Shown here piece after piece: positions 9,018 through 20,807 of a stretch of 64,000 nt of DNA. Source of the stretch: Comamonas odontotermitis (GTDB lineage Bacteria > Pseudomonadota > Gammaproteobacteria > Burkholderiales > Burkholderiaceae_C); contig NZ_CP083451.1 of the NCBI RefSeq assembly GCF_020080045.1, positions 434,001 through 498,000 of the forward strand. The letters run 5' to 3'. Below the pieces are notes generated by a model, which was given only the letters and a program-made list of their open reading frames with translations, was not told where the DNA came from and made no database searches. Made by a program: the position numbers and the translations under genes. How positions within the stretch are numbered: the first letter of the stretch is position 1; every line of letters starts with the position of its first letter.

Positions 9018-10259
9018 TCATTTTCCTGTACGCGTCAGGTAGCGCTTGTACGAGAAAAAGCCAATCAGTGTCACCGTGATCAGCGCCATCACGCCCATGG
9101 CCCACCAGAAGCCGTCTTCCTTGTGGATCAGCGGAATGAATTCGAAATTCATGCCGAAGATGGCGGCGATCAGGTTCAACGGCAGGAAGATGGCGGTGAT
9201 GGTGGTGAGCGTGCGCATGATGTCGTTGGCACGGTTGCTCTGCACGCTGAAATGCATCTGCACGGCGGTTTCGGTGCTTTGCTCCAGCCGGCGCACATGG
9301 TGCACCACGCGCTCGATGTGCTCCAGCACGTCGCGGCTGCGAACCTTGAGCGCTTCCAGCTCGCGCTGTGCGCTTGCCGATTCGGGCAGGGGCCAGGTTT
9401 CGACGGCATCCACCCAGTCCTGTACTGCAGCGCGCTGGTCCTCGCAGATTTCGTCGAGCTGGTGCAGAGTCAGGCGTGCTTCGAGCAGGGCCTGCCAGTT
9501 GGCAATGCGCTTGCGCGGGGCCAGCAGCGCGCTTTGCCACTGGTCCAGGTGTCGCGACAGCTCGCGTCGCAGGTCCAGGTAGTTGTCCACGATGATGTTG
9601 ACGGTGCGCATCATCAGGTCGGCGGGCGATGTGGGCAGGCGAACTGGCTGCACGCCGCTTGCACCCGCAGCGGGTGCGGCCGCCGGTGCGCGGTAGGCCT
9701 TGTCTTCGCGCGCGAGCCGCTCCTGCGTGGCGTTGGAGAGCGGATCGGGCTCGGCAGGCGCGCTGCCGCTCGCGTCCGTCCGCGCAAACTGCAGCAGACG
9801 CCGCGCATAGGCATCGCGCACGGTGCAGTCTTCCGGGTGTACCGACAGCAGCACCCGTTCCCAGGCGGCAAAGCCAACCGGCGTAGTGCTGATGTGGGGC
9901 GCGTCATCCGTGGGTTTGGCCGCTGCCGTGCGGCGCGCGGCGGCCAGGGCGGCAGAGCCGGTCTTGGAGGGGGTGGATGCCAGGCGGCGGATCACCAGCA
10001 GGTCGTACTGCGAGGTGTAGTCATAGTGCGATGGCAGCTGGGGGTTGAGCAGGTCGGACACATGCAGGTCTACCAGCGGCGCGCCCGAGAGCTTTTGCAA
10101 TGCCAGCTGCAGGCTGCCCAGCTGTTCGCTGAAATAGCTGCGCGCACAGGCCAGCCACAGAAAGCCCTTGTCGGGCAGCTGGTAGGGCACGGCGGCCAGC
10201 TCGGTCGCTTCGTTGCCTGCGATGTGGAAGATGCGGATGCTGCTGGGGTTACTCACCAT
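9018..10259 (-). CDS. CorA-family divalent cation transporter (zinc/magnesium)
   Basis: 413 residues from the ATG at 10259; the frame stays open further upstream into hemB but only as antisense-like read-through. The C-terminal two membrane helices are present, the first ending in the family signature GMN (IFGMNFEFIP), followed by a short loop and TM2. The long N-terminal cytoplasmic domain has a charged, Ala/Pro-rich insertion at about 95-190. The C-terminal half of the cytoplasmic part (about 220-340) is helical as expected for the CorA stalk. The group includes both CorA magnesium channels and ZntB-like zinc transporters; the sequence does not decide. Confidence 0.87.
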   Translation of the reverse strand: MVSNPSSIRIFHIAGNEATELAAVPYQLPDKGFLWLACARSYFSEQLGSLQLALQKLSGAPLVDLHVSDLLNPQLPSHYDYTSQYDLLVIRRLASTPSKTGSAALAAARRTAAAKPTDDAPHISTTPVGFAAWERVLLSVHPEDCTVRDAYARRLLQFARTDASGSAPAEPDPLSNATQERLAREDKAYRAPAAAPAAGASGVQPVRLPTSPADLMMRTVNIIVDNYLDLRRELSRHLDQWQSALLAPRKRIANWQALLEARLTLHQLDEICEDQRAAVQDWVDAVETWPLPESASAQRELEALKVRSRDVLEHIERVVHHVRRLEQSTETAVQMHFSVQSNRANDIMRTLTTITAIFLPLNLIAAIFGMNFEFIPLIHKEDGFWWAMGVMALITVTLIGFFSYKRYLTRTGK

Positions 10260-10293
10260 CAATTCCTGGATAGACTTCGCCCGCCAGCATGGC

Positions 10294-10333
10294 AAAAAAA
10301 ACAGGCCTGCGCAAGCTGCGCAGGCCCTGTTTG
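10294..10333 (-). terminator. hemB terminator
   Basis: On the minus strand a 13-14 base-pair GC-rich stem (one bulge) is followed by a run of eight T. It sits just after the hemB stop codon and before the CorA-like gene. Confidence 0.8.
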
Positions 10334-10351
10334 TTCGGAGTGCTATTGTTT

Positions 10352-11434
<1,083 letters not shown>

Positions 11435-11502
11435 TTACATCAAGATTGCGAGCGCATTTTTCTTCCGCAACGGTGATGGCGCCAGCTACTACACTTGGGG
11501 GG

Positions 11503-11922
11503 ATGCTGTGGATCAAAGCCTTTCATATCGTGTTCGTGGCCAGCTGGTTTGCCGGCCTGTTCTATCTGCCGCGCATTTTTGTCAATCTGGCCATGGTTCC
11601 GGCCGATTCGCAGGCCGAACGTGAGCGCCTGCTGCTGATGGCGCGCAAGCTGCTGCGCTTCATGACGATGATTGCCGTGCTGGCGCTGGGTTTTGGTCTG
11701 TGGCTGTGGCTGGGCTGGTGGCGCGGTGCGGGGGGCTGGCTGCACGCCAAGCTGCTGATCGTGGCGCTCATCATCGGCTACCACCACGCCTGCGCGGTGC
11801 TGCTGCGCAAGATTGCCAATGGCACGGACAGGCACTCGCATGTCTGGTACCGCTGGTTCAACGAGGTGCCTGTGCTGCTGCTGATTGCCGCCGTCATCCT
11901 GGTGGTGGTCAAGCCCTTTTGA
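11503..11922 (+). CDS. hemJ: HemJ-type protoporphyrinogen oxidase (UPF0093/CopD-like)
   Basis: 139 residues with about four membrane helices. It begins MLWIKAFHIVFVASWFAG, containing the conserved His of HemJ, and has LHAKLLIVALIIGYHH with the family Lys and His residues that bind haem. HemJ oxidises protoporphyrinogen IX to protoporphyrin IX, the penultimate step of haem synthesis. The start at 11503 is chosen from family length. Proximity to hemB supports the assignment. Confidence 0.85.
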   Translation: MLWIKAFHIVFVASWFAGLFYLPRIFVNLAMVPADSQAERERLLLMARKLLRFMTMIAVLALGFGLWLWLGWWRGAGGWLHAKLLIVALIIGYHHACAVLLRKIANGTDRHSHVWYRWFNEVPVLLLIAAVILVVVKPF

Positions 11923-11946
11923 TTTTTGACATGCGTCATTTCTGAA

Positions 11947-13113
11947 ATGCAAGACCAGCTTGCTGCGCAGCAGCCCGCAGACAACCACCGAACCATTGCC
12001 TGGCCGCTGGTGCTGGTGTATGCGGTGCTGATCGTCTTTGCCAGCCTGTTTCCTTTTGAGGGCTGGCGCACGCAGGGCATTTCGCCTGCGGAGTTTCTGC
12101 TGGCGCGGATTCCCCCGCCGTACTGGACCTGGTTTGACGTGCTCGTCAACGTGGCGGGCTATGCGCCGCTGGGCTTTTTGCTCAGCCTGGGGTTCTGGCG
12201 CCATGGCTGGCGCAGATCGGGCTGGCTGTGGGCGTTGCTGCTGGGCGGTGCGCTCTCGCTTGCCATGGAGTTTCTGCAGATATTCCTGCCCCAGCGGGTG
12301 TCGAGCAACATGGACTGGATGCTCAACAGCATGGGCACGCTGGCGGGGGCATTGCTGGTGCCGCTGTTTGTATGGGTGGGTATTTTGCGACGCTGGAGCG
12401 ATGTGCGCGACCGCTGGTTCATGCCCGATTCGCGCGGCGCCATCGTGCTGCTGCTGCTGTGGCCGCTGGCGCTGCTCTTTCCGCCGCCGCAGCCCTTTGG
12501 TCTGGGCCAGGTGTTCGACCGGCTGGAGAGCTGGCTGGTCGATATTTTGGTGAATACCGCGTTTGAAGAATGGATGCCGAACTTCATGCAGGCCAATGAG
12601 CCCTTGTCGCCCATCGGCCAACTGGTGGTGGTGATGCTGGGACTGCTGATACCGTGCTGGCTGGCGTTCAGCGTGATGACGCACCTCACGCGCCGCATGG
12701 TGATGGTGGGGCTCATTGTGGTGGTGGGGATTGCGGTTTCGGCCCTGTCGTCGGCGCTCAGCTACGGCCCGGCATTCGCCTGGGACTGGCTGGACCATAC
12801 CGCGCGTCTGGGCATTGCGCTCGCACTGGCGCTGGCGCTGCTGCAGGTCGGCCTGCCGCGGCGCTATTGCGTGCTGCTGCTGTTGATGGGCGTCATGATC
12901 GATGTGAACCTGCTCAACCAGGCACCGCCCAGTCCGTACTACGCCACGGCGTTGCAATCGTGGGAGCAGGGCCGGTTCATCCGCTTTTTCGGGCTGGGCC
13001 AGTGGCTGGGCTGGCTGTGGCCGTTTGCGGTGATCGTGTACGTGTTGCTGCTCCTGGGGCGTGTGCCGCGCGATGTGGTGGCGCGCCGCCGGAGGCAAAG
13101 CGCCGGGCAGTGA
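11947..13113 (+). CDS. VanZ-family membrane protein
   Basis: 388 residues from the ATG at 11947, with about nine hydrophobic segments. The first 120 residues match the VanZ-like pattern: an N-terminal helix followed by a loop with LFPFEGWR, then VNVAGYAPLGFLLSLG and a third helix with AMEFLQIFLPQRVSSNMDW. The C-terminal two thirds are further helices without a recognised domain. VanZ was named from a teicoplanin-resistance gene, but its biochemical role is not known. There is no clear ribosome binding site, so the start is uncertain. It begins 24 bases after hemJ and may share its transcript. Confidence 0.75.
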   Translation: MQDQLAAQQPADNHRTIAWPLVLVYAVLIVFASLFPFEGWRTQGISPAEFLLARIPPPYWTWFDVLVNVAGYAPLGFLLSLGFWRHGWRRSGWLWALLLGGALSLAMEFLQIFLPQRVSSNMDWMLNSMGTLAGALLVPLFVWVGILRRWSDVRDRWFMPDSRGAIVLLLLWPLALLFPPPQPFGLGQVFDRLESWLVDILVNTAFEEWMPNFMQANEPLSPIGQLVVVMLGLLIPCWLAFSVMTHLTRRMVMVGLIVVVGIAVSALSSALSYGPAFAWDWLDHTARLGIALALALALLQVGLPRRYCVLLLLMGVMIDVNLLNQAPPSPYYATALQSWEQGRFIRFFGLGQWLGWLWPFAVIVYVLLLLGRVPRDVVARRRRQSAGQ

Positions 13114-13195
13114 AGCGCAACCGCGCTGCCGTCATGGGTGATGGCGGCCTGCCAAGCTGCCACAATAGCGCCATTGCATTTGACGAGAGCGAGCC

Positions 13196-13549
13196 ATGAG
13201 TGAGCAGAACCCCGGCAACAAAGGCCAGTATTACCAACACCATGTGTTCTTCTGCCTGAACGACCGTGCCAATGGCGAAGACAGTTGCGCCCACCACGGC
13301 GCCCAGGCCATGTTTGACCACTGCAAGGCACGCGTCAAGGCCGAGGGCCTGAACGGCCCTGGCAAGGTGCGCATCAACAAGGCAGGCTGCATGGACCGCT
13401 GCGCAGGCGGCCCCATCATGGCCGTGTACCCCGAAGGGGTCTGGTACACCTATATCGACAACGACGATATCGATGAGATCATCGAGTCGCACCTGAAAAA
13501 CGGCAAGGTGGTCGAGCGCCTCGTGACGCCGCCCGAAGTAGGGCGTTGA
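13196..13549 (+). CDS. Thioredoxin-like [2Fe-2S] ferredoxin domain protein
   Basis: 117 residues. Cysteines at 20, 31, 65 and 69 have the C-x10-C ... C-x3-C spacing of thioredoxin-fold [2Fe-2S] ferredoxins; a fifth Cys lies at 43. NKAGCMDRCAGGP is the signature of the second half. Such proteins carry single electrons or act in cluster storage; the partner is unknown. It has its own start region after the VanZ gene and is followed by a hairpin. Confidence 0.85.
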   Translation: MSEQNPGNKGQYYQHHVFFCLNDRANGEDSCAHHGAQAMFDHCKARVKAEGLNGPGKVRINKAGCMDRCAGGPIMAVYPEGVWYTYIDNDDIDEIIESHLKNGKVVERLVTPPEVGR

Positions 13550-13567
13550 TTCTTTAAATAAATTGCC

Positions 13568-13613
13568 TCTGGCGCTTATCTGATAAGCGCCAGTAGCTAT
13601 GGAGTTGATAGCG
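13568..13613 (+). repeat. Dispersed GCGCTT...AGCTAT...ATAGC repeat, copy A
   Basis: An 11-base-pair perfect stem (13569-13579 with 13583-13593) is followed by TAGCTAT, six bases and GATAGC. At least four other intergenic places in the window have the same architecture. It lies directly before the alpha/beta hydrolase start and has no T run, so it is not an ordinary terminator. Confidence 0.6.
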
Positions 13614-13615
13614 TC

Positions 13616-14257
13616 ATGAATGCGCAGACAGAACGATTCACCATCCACGGCCCGGCCGGAATCCTGGAGGTGGCCCGCGACGCGGCCGCTGCCTCCGACG
13701 GCGTCGTGCGCGGCACTGCCGTCATCGGCCATCCGCACCCGTTATTCGCAGGCACCATGGACAACAAGGTGGTGCAGACCCTGGCGCGCGCCTTTGTCGG
13801 CAGTGGCTGGAATGCACTGCGCTTCAACTTTCGCGGCGTAGGCCAGTCGGCCGGCACTTACGACGAGGGCCGGGGCGAGCGCGAGGATTTTCTGGCGGTG
13901 GTGGAGCAATTGGCACCGCAGGGGGCGCTGGCGCTGGCGGGCTTTTCGTTTGGCTCGTTCGTGATGAGCCACGCACTGGCGGAACTTTGGCCTCGGCGCC
14001 AGATCGAGAAAGTGGTGTTTGTGGGTACGGCCGCGTCGCGCTTCACCGTGGCTGCGGTACCGCCCGAGGCGCACGAGCGCACCCTGGTCATCCACGGAGA
14101 GGTGGACGACACCGTGCCGCTGTCTTCAGTGATGGATTGGGCGCGGCCACAGATACTTCCGGTTACGGTTGTGCCAGGGGGTGCTCACTTCTTCCACGGA
14201 CAATTGCCGCTGCTCAAAGGCTTGGTCATGCGCCACCTGAGCGCTGCTGCGGCTTGA
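13616..14257 (+). CDS. Alpha/beta hydrolase
   Basis: 213 residues. The nucleophile elbow is GFSFGS with Ser111. The acid is Asp164 or Asp165 (HGEVDDTVPL) and the base His191 or His194 (GGAHFFHG). HPHPLFAGTMDNKV near the N-terminus and RFNFRGVGQSAG are typical of the YpfH/CocE-related small esterase group that is often annotated simply as alpha/beta hydrolase. Substrate unknown; probably cytoplasmic, as there is no signal peptide. Confidence 0.85.
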   Translation: MNAQTERFTIHGPAGILEVARDAAAASDGVVRGTAVIGHPHPLFAGTMDNKVVQTLARAFVGSGWNALRFNFRGVGQSAGTYDEGRGEREDFLAVVEQLAPQGALALAGFSFGSFVMSHALAELWPRRQIEKVVFVGTAASRFTVAAVPPEAHERTLVIHGEVDDTVPLSSVMDWARPQILPVTVVPGGAHFFHGQLPLLKGLVMRHLSAAAA

Positions 14258-14340
14258 CCGTGGTGTAGTATTGCTATTGGTTTTGATGGCCTGCCGCCCG
14301 CTGCATGGGCTTTGGCAGGCAAGTTGTAAAGTTGGACGAC

Positions 14341-15513
14341 ATGAAATCTTCTTTGATGCCCACCCTGCGCACCTGGGCTGCTGCGGCCTTGCTGGCCCCC
14401 ACACTGGCCCTGGCCCAGCTGGCGGCACCTGTACCTCCCGAAATCGCCGCACGCAATTACCTGTTGTTCGATGCAACCACCGGCCAGGTACTGGCTGCCA
14501 AGGACATTGATGCGCCGGTGGAGCAGGCATCGCTCACGAAGCTGATGACCGGCTATGTGGTGTTTGACGCGCTTCGCGCCAAGAAAATCAGCCTGGAGCA
14601 GACCCTGCCGGTGAGCGAGCGGGCCTGGAAGATGCCGGGCTCCCGCATGTTCATCGATCCCAAGATGCAGGTGAAGGTAGACGACCTGCTGCACGGCATG
14701 ATCGTGCAATCGGGCAATGACGCCACCATGGCGCTGGCCGAAGGTGTGGGCGGCACTGCCGAGAACTTTGTGCGTCTGATGAACGAGCAGGCCAAGGCCC
14801 TGGGCATGACGAACACGGCCTACAAGAACCCGGAAGGCCTGACCGAGCCCGGCCATACGACGACCGCTAAGGACCTGAGCATTCTGGCCAATCGCCTGAT
14901 GAAGGACTTCCCGGAATACATGCACTACTACTCGACCAAGCAGTGGTACTACCCCGGCACACCCAAATCCAACGGCACCAATCGTAATACTTTGTTGTTC
15001 CGCGATCCCACGGTGGATGGCCTGAAAACCGGACACACCAATGCCGCGGGCTACTGCCTGGTATCCACGGCCAAGCGCCAGGTGCCCAATGCAGGCGACC
15101 GCCGCCTGATCTCGATCCTGCTGGGCGCTGCCAGCGACAAGGACCGCGCCAATGAAAGCCAGAAGCTCTTGAATTGGGGCTATACCGCGTTCGACACCGT
15201 CAAGCTGTTTGATGGCGGCCAGCCGGTGGCAACGCCCAAGGCCTGGAAGGGGGCGCAGGACACCGTCAAGATGGGCAGCGCCACGCCAATCATCGTCAAC
15301 GTGCCTGCTGGTACCGGTGGCAAGCTGGAAACCCAGGTGGTCAGCCAGGAGCCATTGATCGCGCCTTTCACCAAGGGTCAGAAGCTGGGCAGCCTGAAAG
15401 TGATGGCTGGCGGCCAGCAAGTGGCGGAAGTGCCGCTGGTGGCGCTGGAGGATGTGGGCGAAGCCGGCATCTTCGGCCGTGCCTGGGATGCGATCCGCCT
15501 CTGGATCAAGTAA
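14341..15513 (+). CDS. dacA: D-alanyl-D-alanine carboxypeptidase (PBP5/6 type)
   Basis: 390 residues with a cleavable signal peptide (cleavage near ALAQL, residue 26). The penicillin-binding motifs are present in order: SLTK with Ser64, SGN at 124-126 and KTG at 229-231. A C-terminal beta-rich PBP5 domain (about 285-375) follows, then a short amphipathic end (FGRAWDAIRLWIK) that would dock to the inner membrane. It trims the terminal D-Ala from peptidoglycan pentapeptides in the periplasm. Which of dacA or dacC it corresponds to is arbitrary. Two hairpins follow. Confidence 0.92.
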   Translation: MKSSLMPTLRTWAAAALLAPTLALAQLAAPVPPEIAARNYLLFDATTGQVLAAKDIDAPVEQASLTKLMTGYVVFDALRAKKISLEQTLPVSERAWKMPGSRMFIDPKMQVKVDDLLHGMIVQSGNDATMALAEGVGGTAENFVRLMNEQAKALGMTNTAYKNPEGLTEPGHTTTAKDLSILANRLMKDFPEYMHYYSTKQWYYPGTPKSNGTNRNTLLFRDPTVDGLKTGHTNAAGYCLVSTAKRQVPNAGDRRLISILLGAASDKDRANESQKLLNWGYTAFDTVKLFDGGQPVATPKAWKGAQDTVKMGSATPIIVNVPAGTGGKLETQVVSQEPLIAPFTKGQKLGSLKVMAGGQQVAEVPLVALEDVGEAGIFGRAWDAIRLWIK

Positions 15514-15518
15514 GCGGC

Positions 15519-15573
15519 TCTGGGCGCCAAAGCGCCCAGAAATCGAAAAAAAGCGTGCCTTGGCACGCTTTTG
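15519..15573 (+). terminator. Tandem hairpins terminating dacA
   Basis: A first 9-base-pair hairpin (15519-15527 with 15532-15540) is followed by a second one whose AAAGCGTG / CACGCTTT stem (about 15549-15572) ends in a T-rich tract. The second is a typical intrinsic terminator. Confidence 0.8.
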
Positions 15574-15682
15574 TCGTTTTGAATGCTCCAAAAACAGGAG
15601 CTGAGAGTGTTTGACTGGCGCGTGCCATTCCGTAAAAACCTGTCTTGTGCAGCGGGCACACTACGGGTTCCCCCGTAAACAT

Positions 15683-15711
15683 TTGCCGATTTTGGCCTTC
15701 GGTGGTACATT
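15683..15711 (+). promoter_or_regulatory. Probable promoter of the str operon (rpsL)
   Basis: TTGCCG at 15683-15688 and TACATT at 15706-15711 are separated by 17 bases, about 80 bases before rpsL. The AT-rich leader afterwards holds a small repeat (TCGGAATTTCCGA). Confidence 0.5.
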
Positions 15712-15789
15712 AGAGGGCTTTTCGGAATTTCCGAAGGGATTCACGTTTTCGCTTTTCAAAGCAAATTCACGTTTAGGGACGTTTAATTA

Positions 15790-16167
15790 ATGCCAACCAT
15801 TAACCAACTCGTGCGTCAGGGCCGCACGGTAGAAGTTGTTAAATCCAAGAGCCCTGCTATGGAAAACTGCCCACAGCGCCGTGGCGTGTGCACCCGTGTG
15901 TACACCACGACGCCTAAGAAGCCTAACTCCGCTCTGCGTAAGGTGGCCAAGGTTCGTCTGACCAATGGTTTCGAAGTCATTTCGTACATTGGCGGTGAAG
16001 GCCACAACCTGCAAGAGCACAGCGTCGTGCTGGTGCGCGGCGGCCGTGTGAAGGACTTGCCAGGTGTGCGTTACCACATCGTGCGCGGTTCGCTTGACCT
16101 GCAAGGCGTCAAGGACCGTAAGCAAGCCCGTTCCAAGTACGGTGCAAAGCGTCCTAAGAAGGCTTAA
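15790..16167 (+). CDS. rpsL: 30S ribosomal protein S12
   Basis: 125 residues, full length. S12 sits at the decoding centre and helps monitor codon-anticodon pairing. The nearly invariant [16 protein letters not shown] segment and [14 protein letters not shown] are present, with lysines at the places where streptomycin-resistance mutations usually occur, so the sequence looks streptomycin-sensitive. First gene of the str operon; codon use is strongly biased to the set of highly expressed genes, as in all genes up to rpsQ. Confidence 0.99.
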   Translation: MPTINQLVRQGRTVEVVKSKSPAMENCPQRRGVCTRVYTTTPKKPNSALRKVAKVRLTNGFEVISYIGGEGHNLQEHSVVLVRGGRVKDLPGVRYHIVRGSLDLQGVKDRKQARSKYGAKRPKKA

Positions 16168-16332
16168 TCGCTTTTTTCAAGACATTCCCGGTGTTTGTCA
16201 GCCAGGCAGGCTGTGCAAACGTAGTGACCCCAAAGGCAAGTGTTTTGCCCGGGTCGAGTAAGTGGGAGTCCATGTATTGGCTCTCGCGGTGTCTGAAAAG
16301 ATGCCAACTGAAGCAAAGATAGAGGTGAAGAA

Positions 16333-16806
16333 ATGCCACGTCGTCGCGAAGTCCCCAAACGTGAAATTCTGCCGGATCCAAAGTTCGGCAATGTAGAGCT
16401 GTCCAAATTCATGAACGTGATCATGGAAGGCGGCAAGAAGGCAGTTGCAGAGCGCATCATTTACGGCGCTCTGGATCTGATCGAGAAGAAGCACCCAGGC
16501 AAGGATCCTCTGGAAGCTTTCGTTGTTGCCATCAACAACGTCAAGCCCATGGTCGAAGTGAAGTCCCGCCGTGTTGGCGGTGCCAACTACCAGGTGCCAG
16601 TGGAAGTGCGTCCTGTCCGTCGTCTGGCTCTGTCCATGCGCTGGATCAAGGAAGCTGCTCGCAAGCGTGGTGAAAAGTCGATGGCCCAACGTCTGGCCAA
16701 CGAGCTGCTGGAAGCCACCGAAGGCCGTGGCGGCGCGATGAAGCGCCGTGACGAAGTGCACCGCATGGCCGAAGCGAACAAGGCATTCAGCCACTTCCGC
16801 TTCTAA
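16333..16806 (+). CDS. rpsG: 30S ribosomal protein S7
   Basis: 157 residues, beginning [20 protein letters not shown]7 binds the 3' major domain of 16S rRNA, nucleates head assembly and contacts the E-site tRNA. In E. coli it is the translational repressor of the str operon, acting at the rpsL-rpsG intercistronic region. Here that gap is 165 bases and contains short inverted repeats that could serve the same purpose (inference). Confidence 0.99.
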   Translation: MPRRREVPKREILPDPKFGNVELSKFMNVIMEGGKKAVAERIIYGALDLIEKKHPGKDPLEAFVVAINNVKPMVEVKSRRVGGANYQVPVEVRPVRRLALSMRWIKEAARKRGEKSMAQRLANELLEATEGRGGAMKRRDEVHRMAEANKAFSHFRF

Positions 16807-16960
16807 TCTGAGCGATCTCTCTCGATCCCCAAAGGCCGCCAGCAACAGATTTTTGCTTGCGGCCTTGCTTGGATTCAGACTGCCCTCATATCGTGGTTGA
16901 TGTCTGTGCTACTCGCCAGTTTGCATCACCTCCTCCTCACTGATCAACAAAGGATCAATC

Positions 16961-19072
16961 ATGGCTCGCAAGACCCCCATCGAGCGCTACCGCAATATCG
17001 GTATTTCTGCGCACATCGACGCAGGTAAAACCACCACGACCGAACGTATCCTGTTTTACACCGGCGTGACCCACAAGCTGGGTGAAGTGCACGACGGCGC
17101 TGCTACCACCGACTGGATGGAGCAGGAGCAAGAGCGCGGTATCACCATCACTTCCGCTGCAGTGACCTGCTTCTGGAAGGGTATGGACATGTCTTACCCA
17201 GAGCACCGCTTCAACATCATCGACACCCCCGGCCACGTGGACTTCACGATTGAAGTGGAGCGTTCCATGCGCGTGCTGGACGGTGCCTGCATGGTGTACT
17301 GCGCTGTGGGTGGCGTGCAGCCACAGTCCGAAACCGTGTGGCGTCAGGCCAATAAGTACAAGGTGCCTCGTCTGGCCTTTGTGAACAAGATGGACCGTAC
17401 CGGTGCCAACTTCTACAAGGTCTATGACCAGATGAAGCTGCGCCTGAAGGCCAACCCTGTGCCTGTGGTGATCCCAATCGGCGCTGAAGAAAACTTCAAG
17501 GGCGTGGTTGATCTGGTCAAGATGAAGGCCATCATCTGGGACGAAGCTTCCCAGGGTATGAAGTTCGAATACCAGGACATTCCTGCCGATCTGGTGGAAA
17601 CCGCCAACAAGTGGCGTGAAAACCTGGTGGAGTCGGCTGCCGAAGCGTCAGAAGACCTGATGAACAAGTACCTGGAAGAAGGTACCCTGTCGGAAGAAGA
17701 AGTGAAGGCCGGTATCCGTGCCCGCACGCTGTCGACCGAAATCCAGCCTATGCTGTGCGGCACCGCGTTCAAGAACAAGGGTGTGCAGCGCATGCTGGAC
17801 GCTGTGATCGACTATCTGCCTTCGCCAGTGGACATCCCTGACGTGGCTGGTACCGATCCTGACGACGAAGAAAAGAAGCTGACCCGCAAGGCTGATGACA
17901 GCGAAAAATTCTCGGCTCTGGCGTTCAAGCTGATGACCGACCCATTCGTGGGCCAGTTGACCTTCGTGCGTGTGTACTCGGGCGTGCTCTCCAAGGGCGA
18001 CACCGTGTTCAACTCGGTCAAGGGCAAGAAAGAGCGTATCGGCCGTATCGTGCAGATGATGGCGAATGACCGCATCGAAGTGGATGAAATCCGCGCCGGT
18101 GACATCGCCGCCTGCGTGGGCTTGAAGGACGTGACCACGGGTGAAACCCTGTGCGATGTCGGCGCCCCTATCGTGCTGGAACGCATGGTGTTCCCAGAGC
18201 CCGTGATTGCACAGGCTGTGGAGCCCAAGTCGAAGGCCGATCAGGAAAAGATGGGCATCGCCCTGTCGCGTCTGGCTGCAGAAGATCCATCCTTCCGCGT
18301 GCGTTCGGACGAAGAATCCGGTCAGACCATCATCGCCGGTATGGGCGAGCTGCACCTGGAAATCATCGTTGACCGCATGAAGCGTGAATTCGGTGTGGAA
18401 GCCAACGTGGGCAAGCCCCAGGTTGCCTACCGCGAAACCATCCGCAGCACGGTCAAGGACGTGGACGGCAAGTTCGTTCGTCAGTCTGGCGGTAAGGGTC
18501 AGTACGGCCACGTGGTTCTGACTCTGGAGCCTCAAGAAGCCGGCAAGGGCTTTGAATTCGTCGACGAAATCAAGGGCGGTGTGGTTCCTCGCGAATACAT
18601 TCCTGCGGTGGAAAAGGGCGTGATCGAAGCACTGACCTCCGGTGTTCTGGCTGGCTACCCTGTGGTGGACGTCAAGGTTCGCCTGACCTTCGGTTCGTAC
18701 CACGATGTGGACTCGAACGAAATGGCGTTCAAGATGGCTGCCATCTTCGGTTTCAAGGAGGGTGCCCGCAAGGCCAATCCCGTCATCCTCGAGCCAATGA
18801 TGGCCGTGGAAGTGGAAACGCCTGAAGACTACGCCGGTACCGTGATGGGCGACCTGTCGTCCCGCCGCGGTATGGTGCAGGGCATGGAAGACATGGTTGG
18901 TGGCGGCAAGGCCATCAAGGCAGAAGTGCCACTGTCCGAAATGTTCGGCTACGCCACCTCGCTGCGTTCGCAAACGCAAGGTCGCGCTACGTACACGATG
19001 GAGTTCAAGCACTACGCTGAAGCTCCTCGCAACGTGGCAGAAGCCATTGTTGCAGCACGCGCCAAGGCCTAA
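16961..19072 (+). CDS. fusA: Elongation factor G
   Basis: 703 residues. The translocation GTPase has G1 [15 protein letters not shown]2 RGITITSA, G3 DTPGHVDF and G4 NKMDR. Domains II to V follow at full length, including the GQYGHV segment of domain IV. It drives tRNA-mRNA movement after peptide transfer and splits ribosomes with RRF. Third gene of the str operon, 154 bases after rpsG. Confidence 0.99.
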   Translation: MARKTPIERYRNIGISAHIDAGKTTTTERILFYTGVTHKLGEVHDGAATTDWMEQEQERGITITSAAVTCFWKGMDMSYPEHRFNIIDTPGHVDFTIEVERSMRVLDGACMVYCAVGGVQPQSETVWRQANKYKVPRLAFVNKMDRTGANFYKVYDQMKLRLKANPVPVVIPIGAEENFKGVVDLVKMKAIIWDEASQGMKFEYQDIPADLVETANKWRENLVESAAEASEDLMNKYLEEGTLSEEEVKAGIRARTLSTEIQPMLCGTAFKNKGVQRMLDAVIDYLPSPVDIPDVAGTDPDDEEKKLTRKADDSEKFSALAFKLMTDPFVGQLTFVRVYSGVLSKGDTVFNSVKGKKERIGRIVQMMANDRIEVDEIRAGDIAACVGLKDVTTGETLCDVGAPIVLERMVFPEPVIAQAVEPKSKADQEKMGIALSRLAAEDPSFRVRSDEESGQTIIAGMGELHLEIIVDRMKREFGVEANVGKPQVAYRETIRSTVKDVDGKFVRQSGGKGQYGHVVLTLEPQEAGKGFEFVDEIKGGVVPREYIPAVEKGVIEALTSGVLAGYPVVDVKVRLTFGSYHDVDSNEMAFKMAAIFGFKEGARKANPVILEPMMAVEVETPEDYAGTVMGDLSSRRGMVQGMEDMVGGGKAIKAEVPLSEMFGYATSLRSQTQGRATYTMEFKHYAEAPRNVAEAIVAARAKA

Positions 19073-19078
19073 TGAAAG

Positions 19079-19130
19079 TAGCGCTTGCGCCCGTTGATTG
19101 GGTGCAAGCAGCTATCTTTTTAATAGTTTG
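19079..19130 (+). repeat. Dispersed GCGCTT...AGCTAT...ATAG repeat, copy B
   Basis: GCGCTTGCGCCC and GGGTGCAAGC form a stem (one mismatch). AGCTAT and TTTTTAATAGT follow. It has the same build as copy A and lies right after the fusA stop. The T run may also make it a partial terminator between fusA and tuf. Confidence 0.55.
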
Positions 19131-19233
19131 TCTACGATCCGGTGCCGCTTTGTTTCCTGTGCGAAGCGACCAAGCAATCGGGTGTAGACGTTAAACCCAA
19201 CACAGGTTTTGCTCTTTATTTGGAGAATTTCTC

Positions 19234-20424
<1,191 letters not shown>

Positions 20425-20451
20425 TCCTTTACCTATAACAAGGAATACACA

Positions 20452-20763
20452 ATGTCCAAGCAAAAAATCCGCATCCGCCTGAAGGCGTTTGATTACAAGC
20501 TGATCGACCAGTCGGCTGCCGAAATCGTGGAAACCGCGAAGCGCACCGGCGCTATCGTGAAGGGTCCAGTGCCACTGCCCACCCGCATGAAGCGTTTCGA
20601 CATCCTGCGTTCGCCCCACGTGAACAAGACCTCGCGTGACCAGCTGGAAATCCGCACTCACCAACGTCTGATGGACATTGTCGATCCTACCGACAAGACT
20701 GTTGACGCTCTGATGAAGCTGGACCTAGCTGCCGGCGTGGACGTCGAGATCAAACTGCAATAA
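20452..20763 (+). CDS. rpsJ: 30S ribosomal protein S10
   Basis: 103 residues, with the conserved [13 protein letters not shown] start and [17 protein letters not shown] loop. S10 is in the small-subunit head and, with NusB, in antitermination complexes. It follows tuf by 27 bases, so here it is attached to the str operon, while a hairpin and a promoter separate it from rplC (232-base gap). Confidence 0.99.
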   Translation: MSKQKIRIRLKAFDYKLIDQSAAEIVETAKRTGAIVKGPVPLPTRMKRFDILRSPHVNKTSRDQLEIRTHQRLMDIVDPTDKTVDALMKLDLAAGVDVEIKLQ

Positions 20764-20771
20764 GGCCTGAA

Positions 20772-20793
20772 AACCACATCCCCGGATGTGGTT
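20772..20793 (+). terminator. Hairpin after rpsJ, possible attenuator
   Basis: A perfect 10-base-pair stem (20772-20781 with 20784-20793) lies 9 bases after the rpsJ stop. Only a weak pyrimidine stretch follows, so termination would be partial. Confidence 0.5.
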
Positions 20794-20807
20794 GCTAGCC
20801 CTTTCTG

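Noticed and set aside
17648..19012. 454-codon frame antisense to fusA
   Set aside because: His- and Leu-rich translation mirrors the codon bias of fusA on the other strand; no domain.
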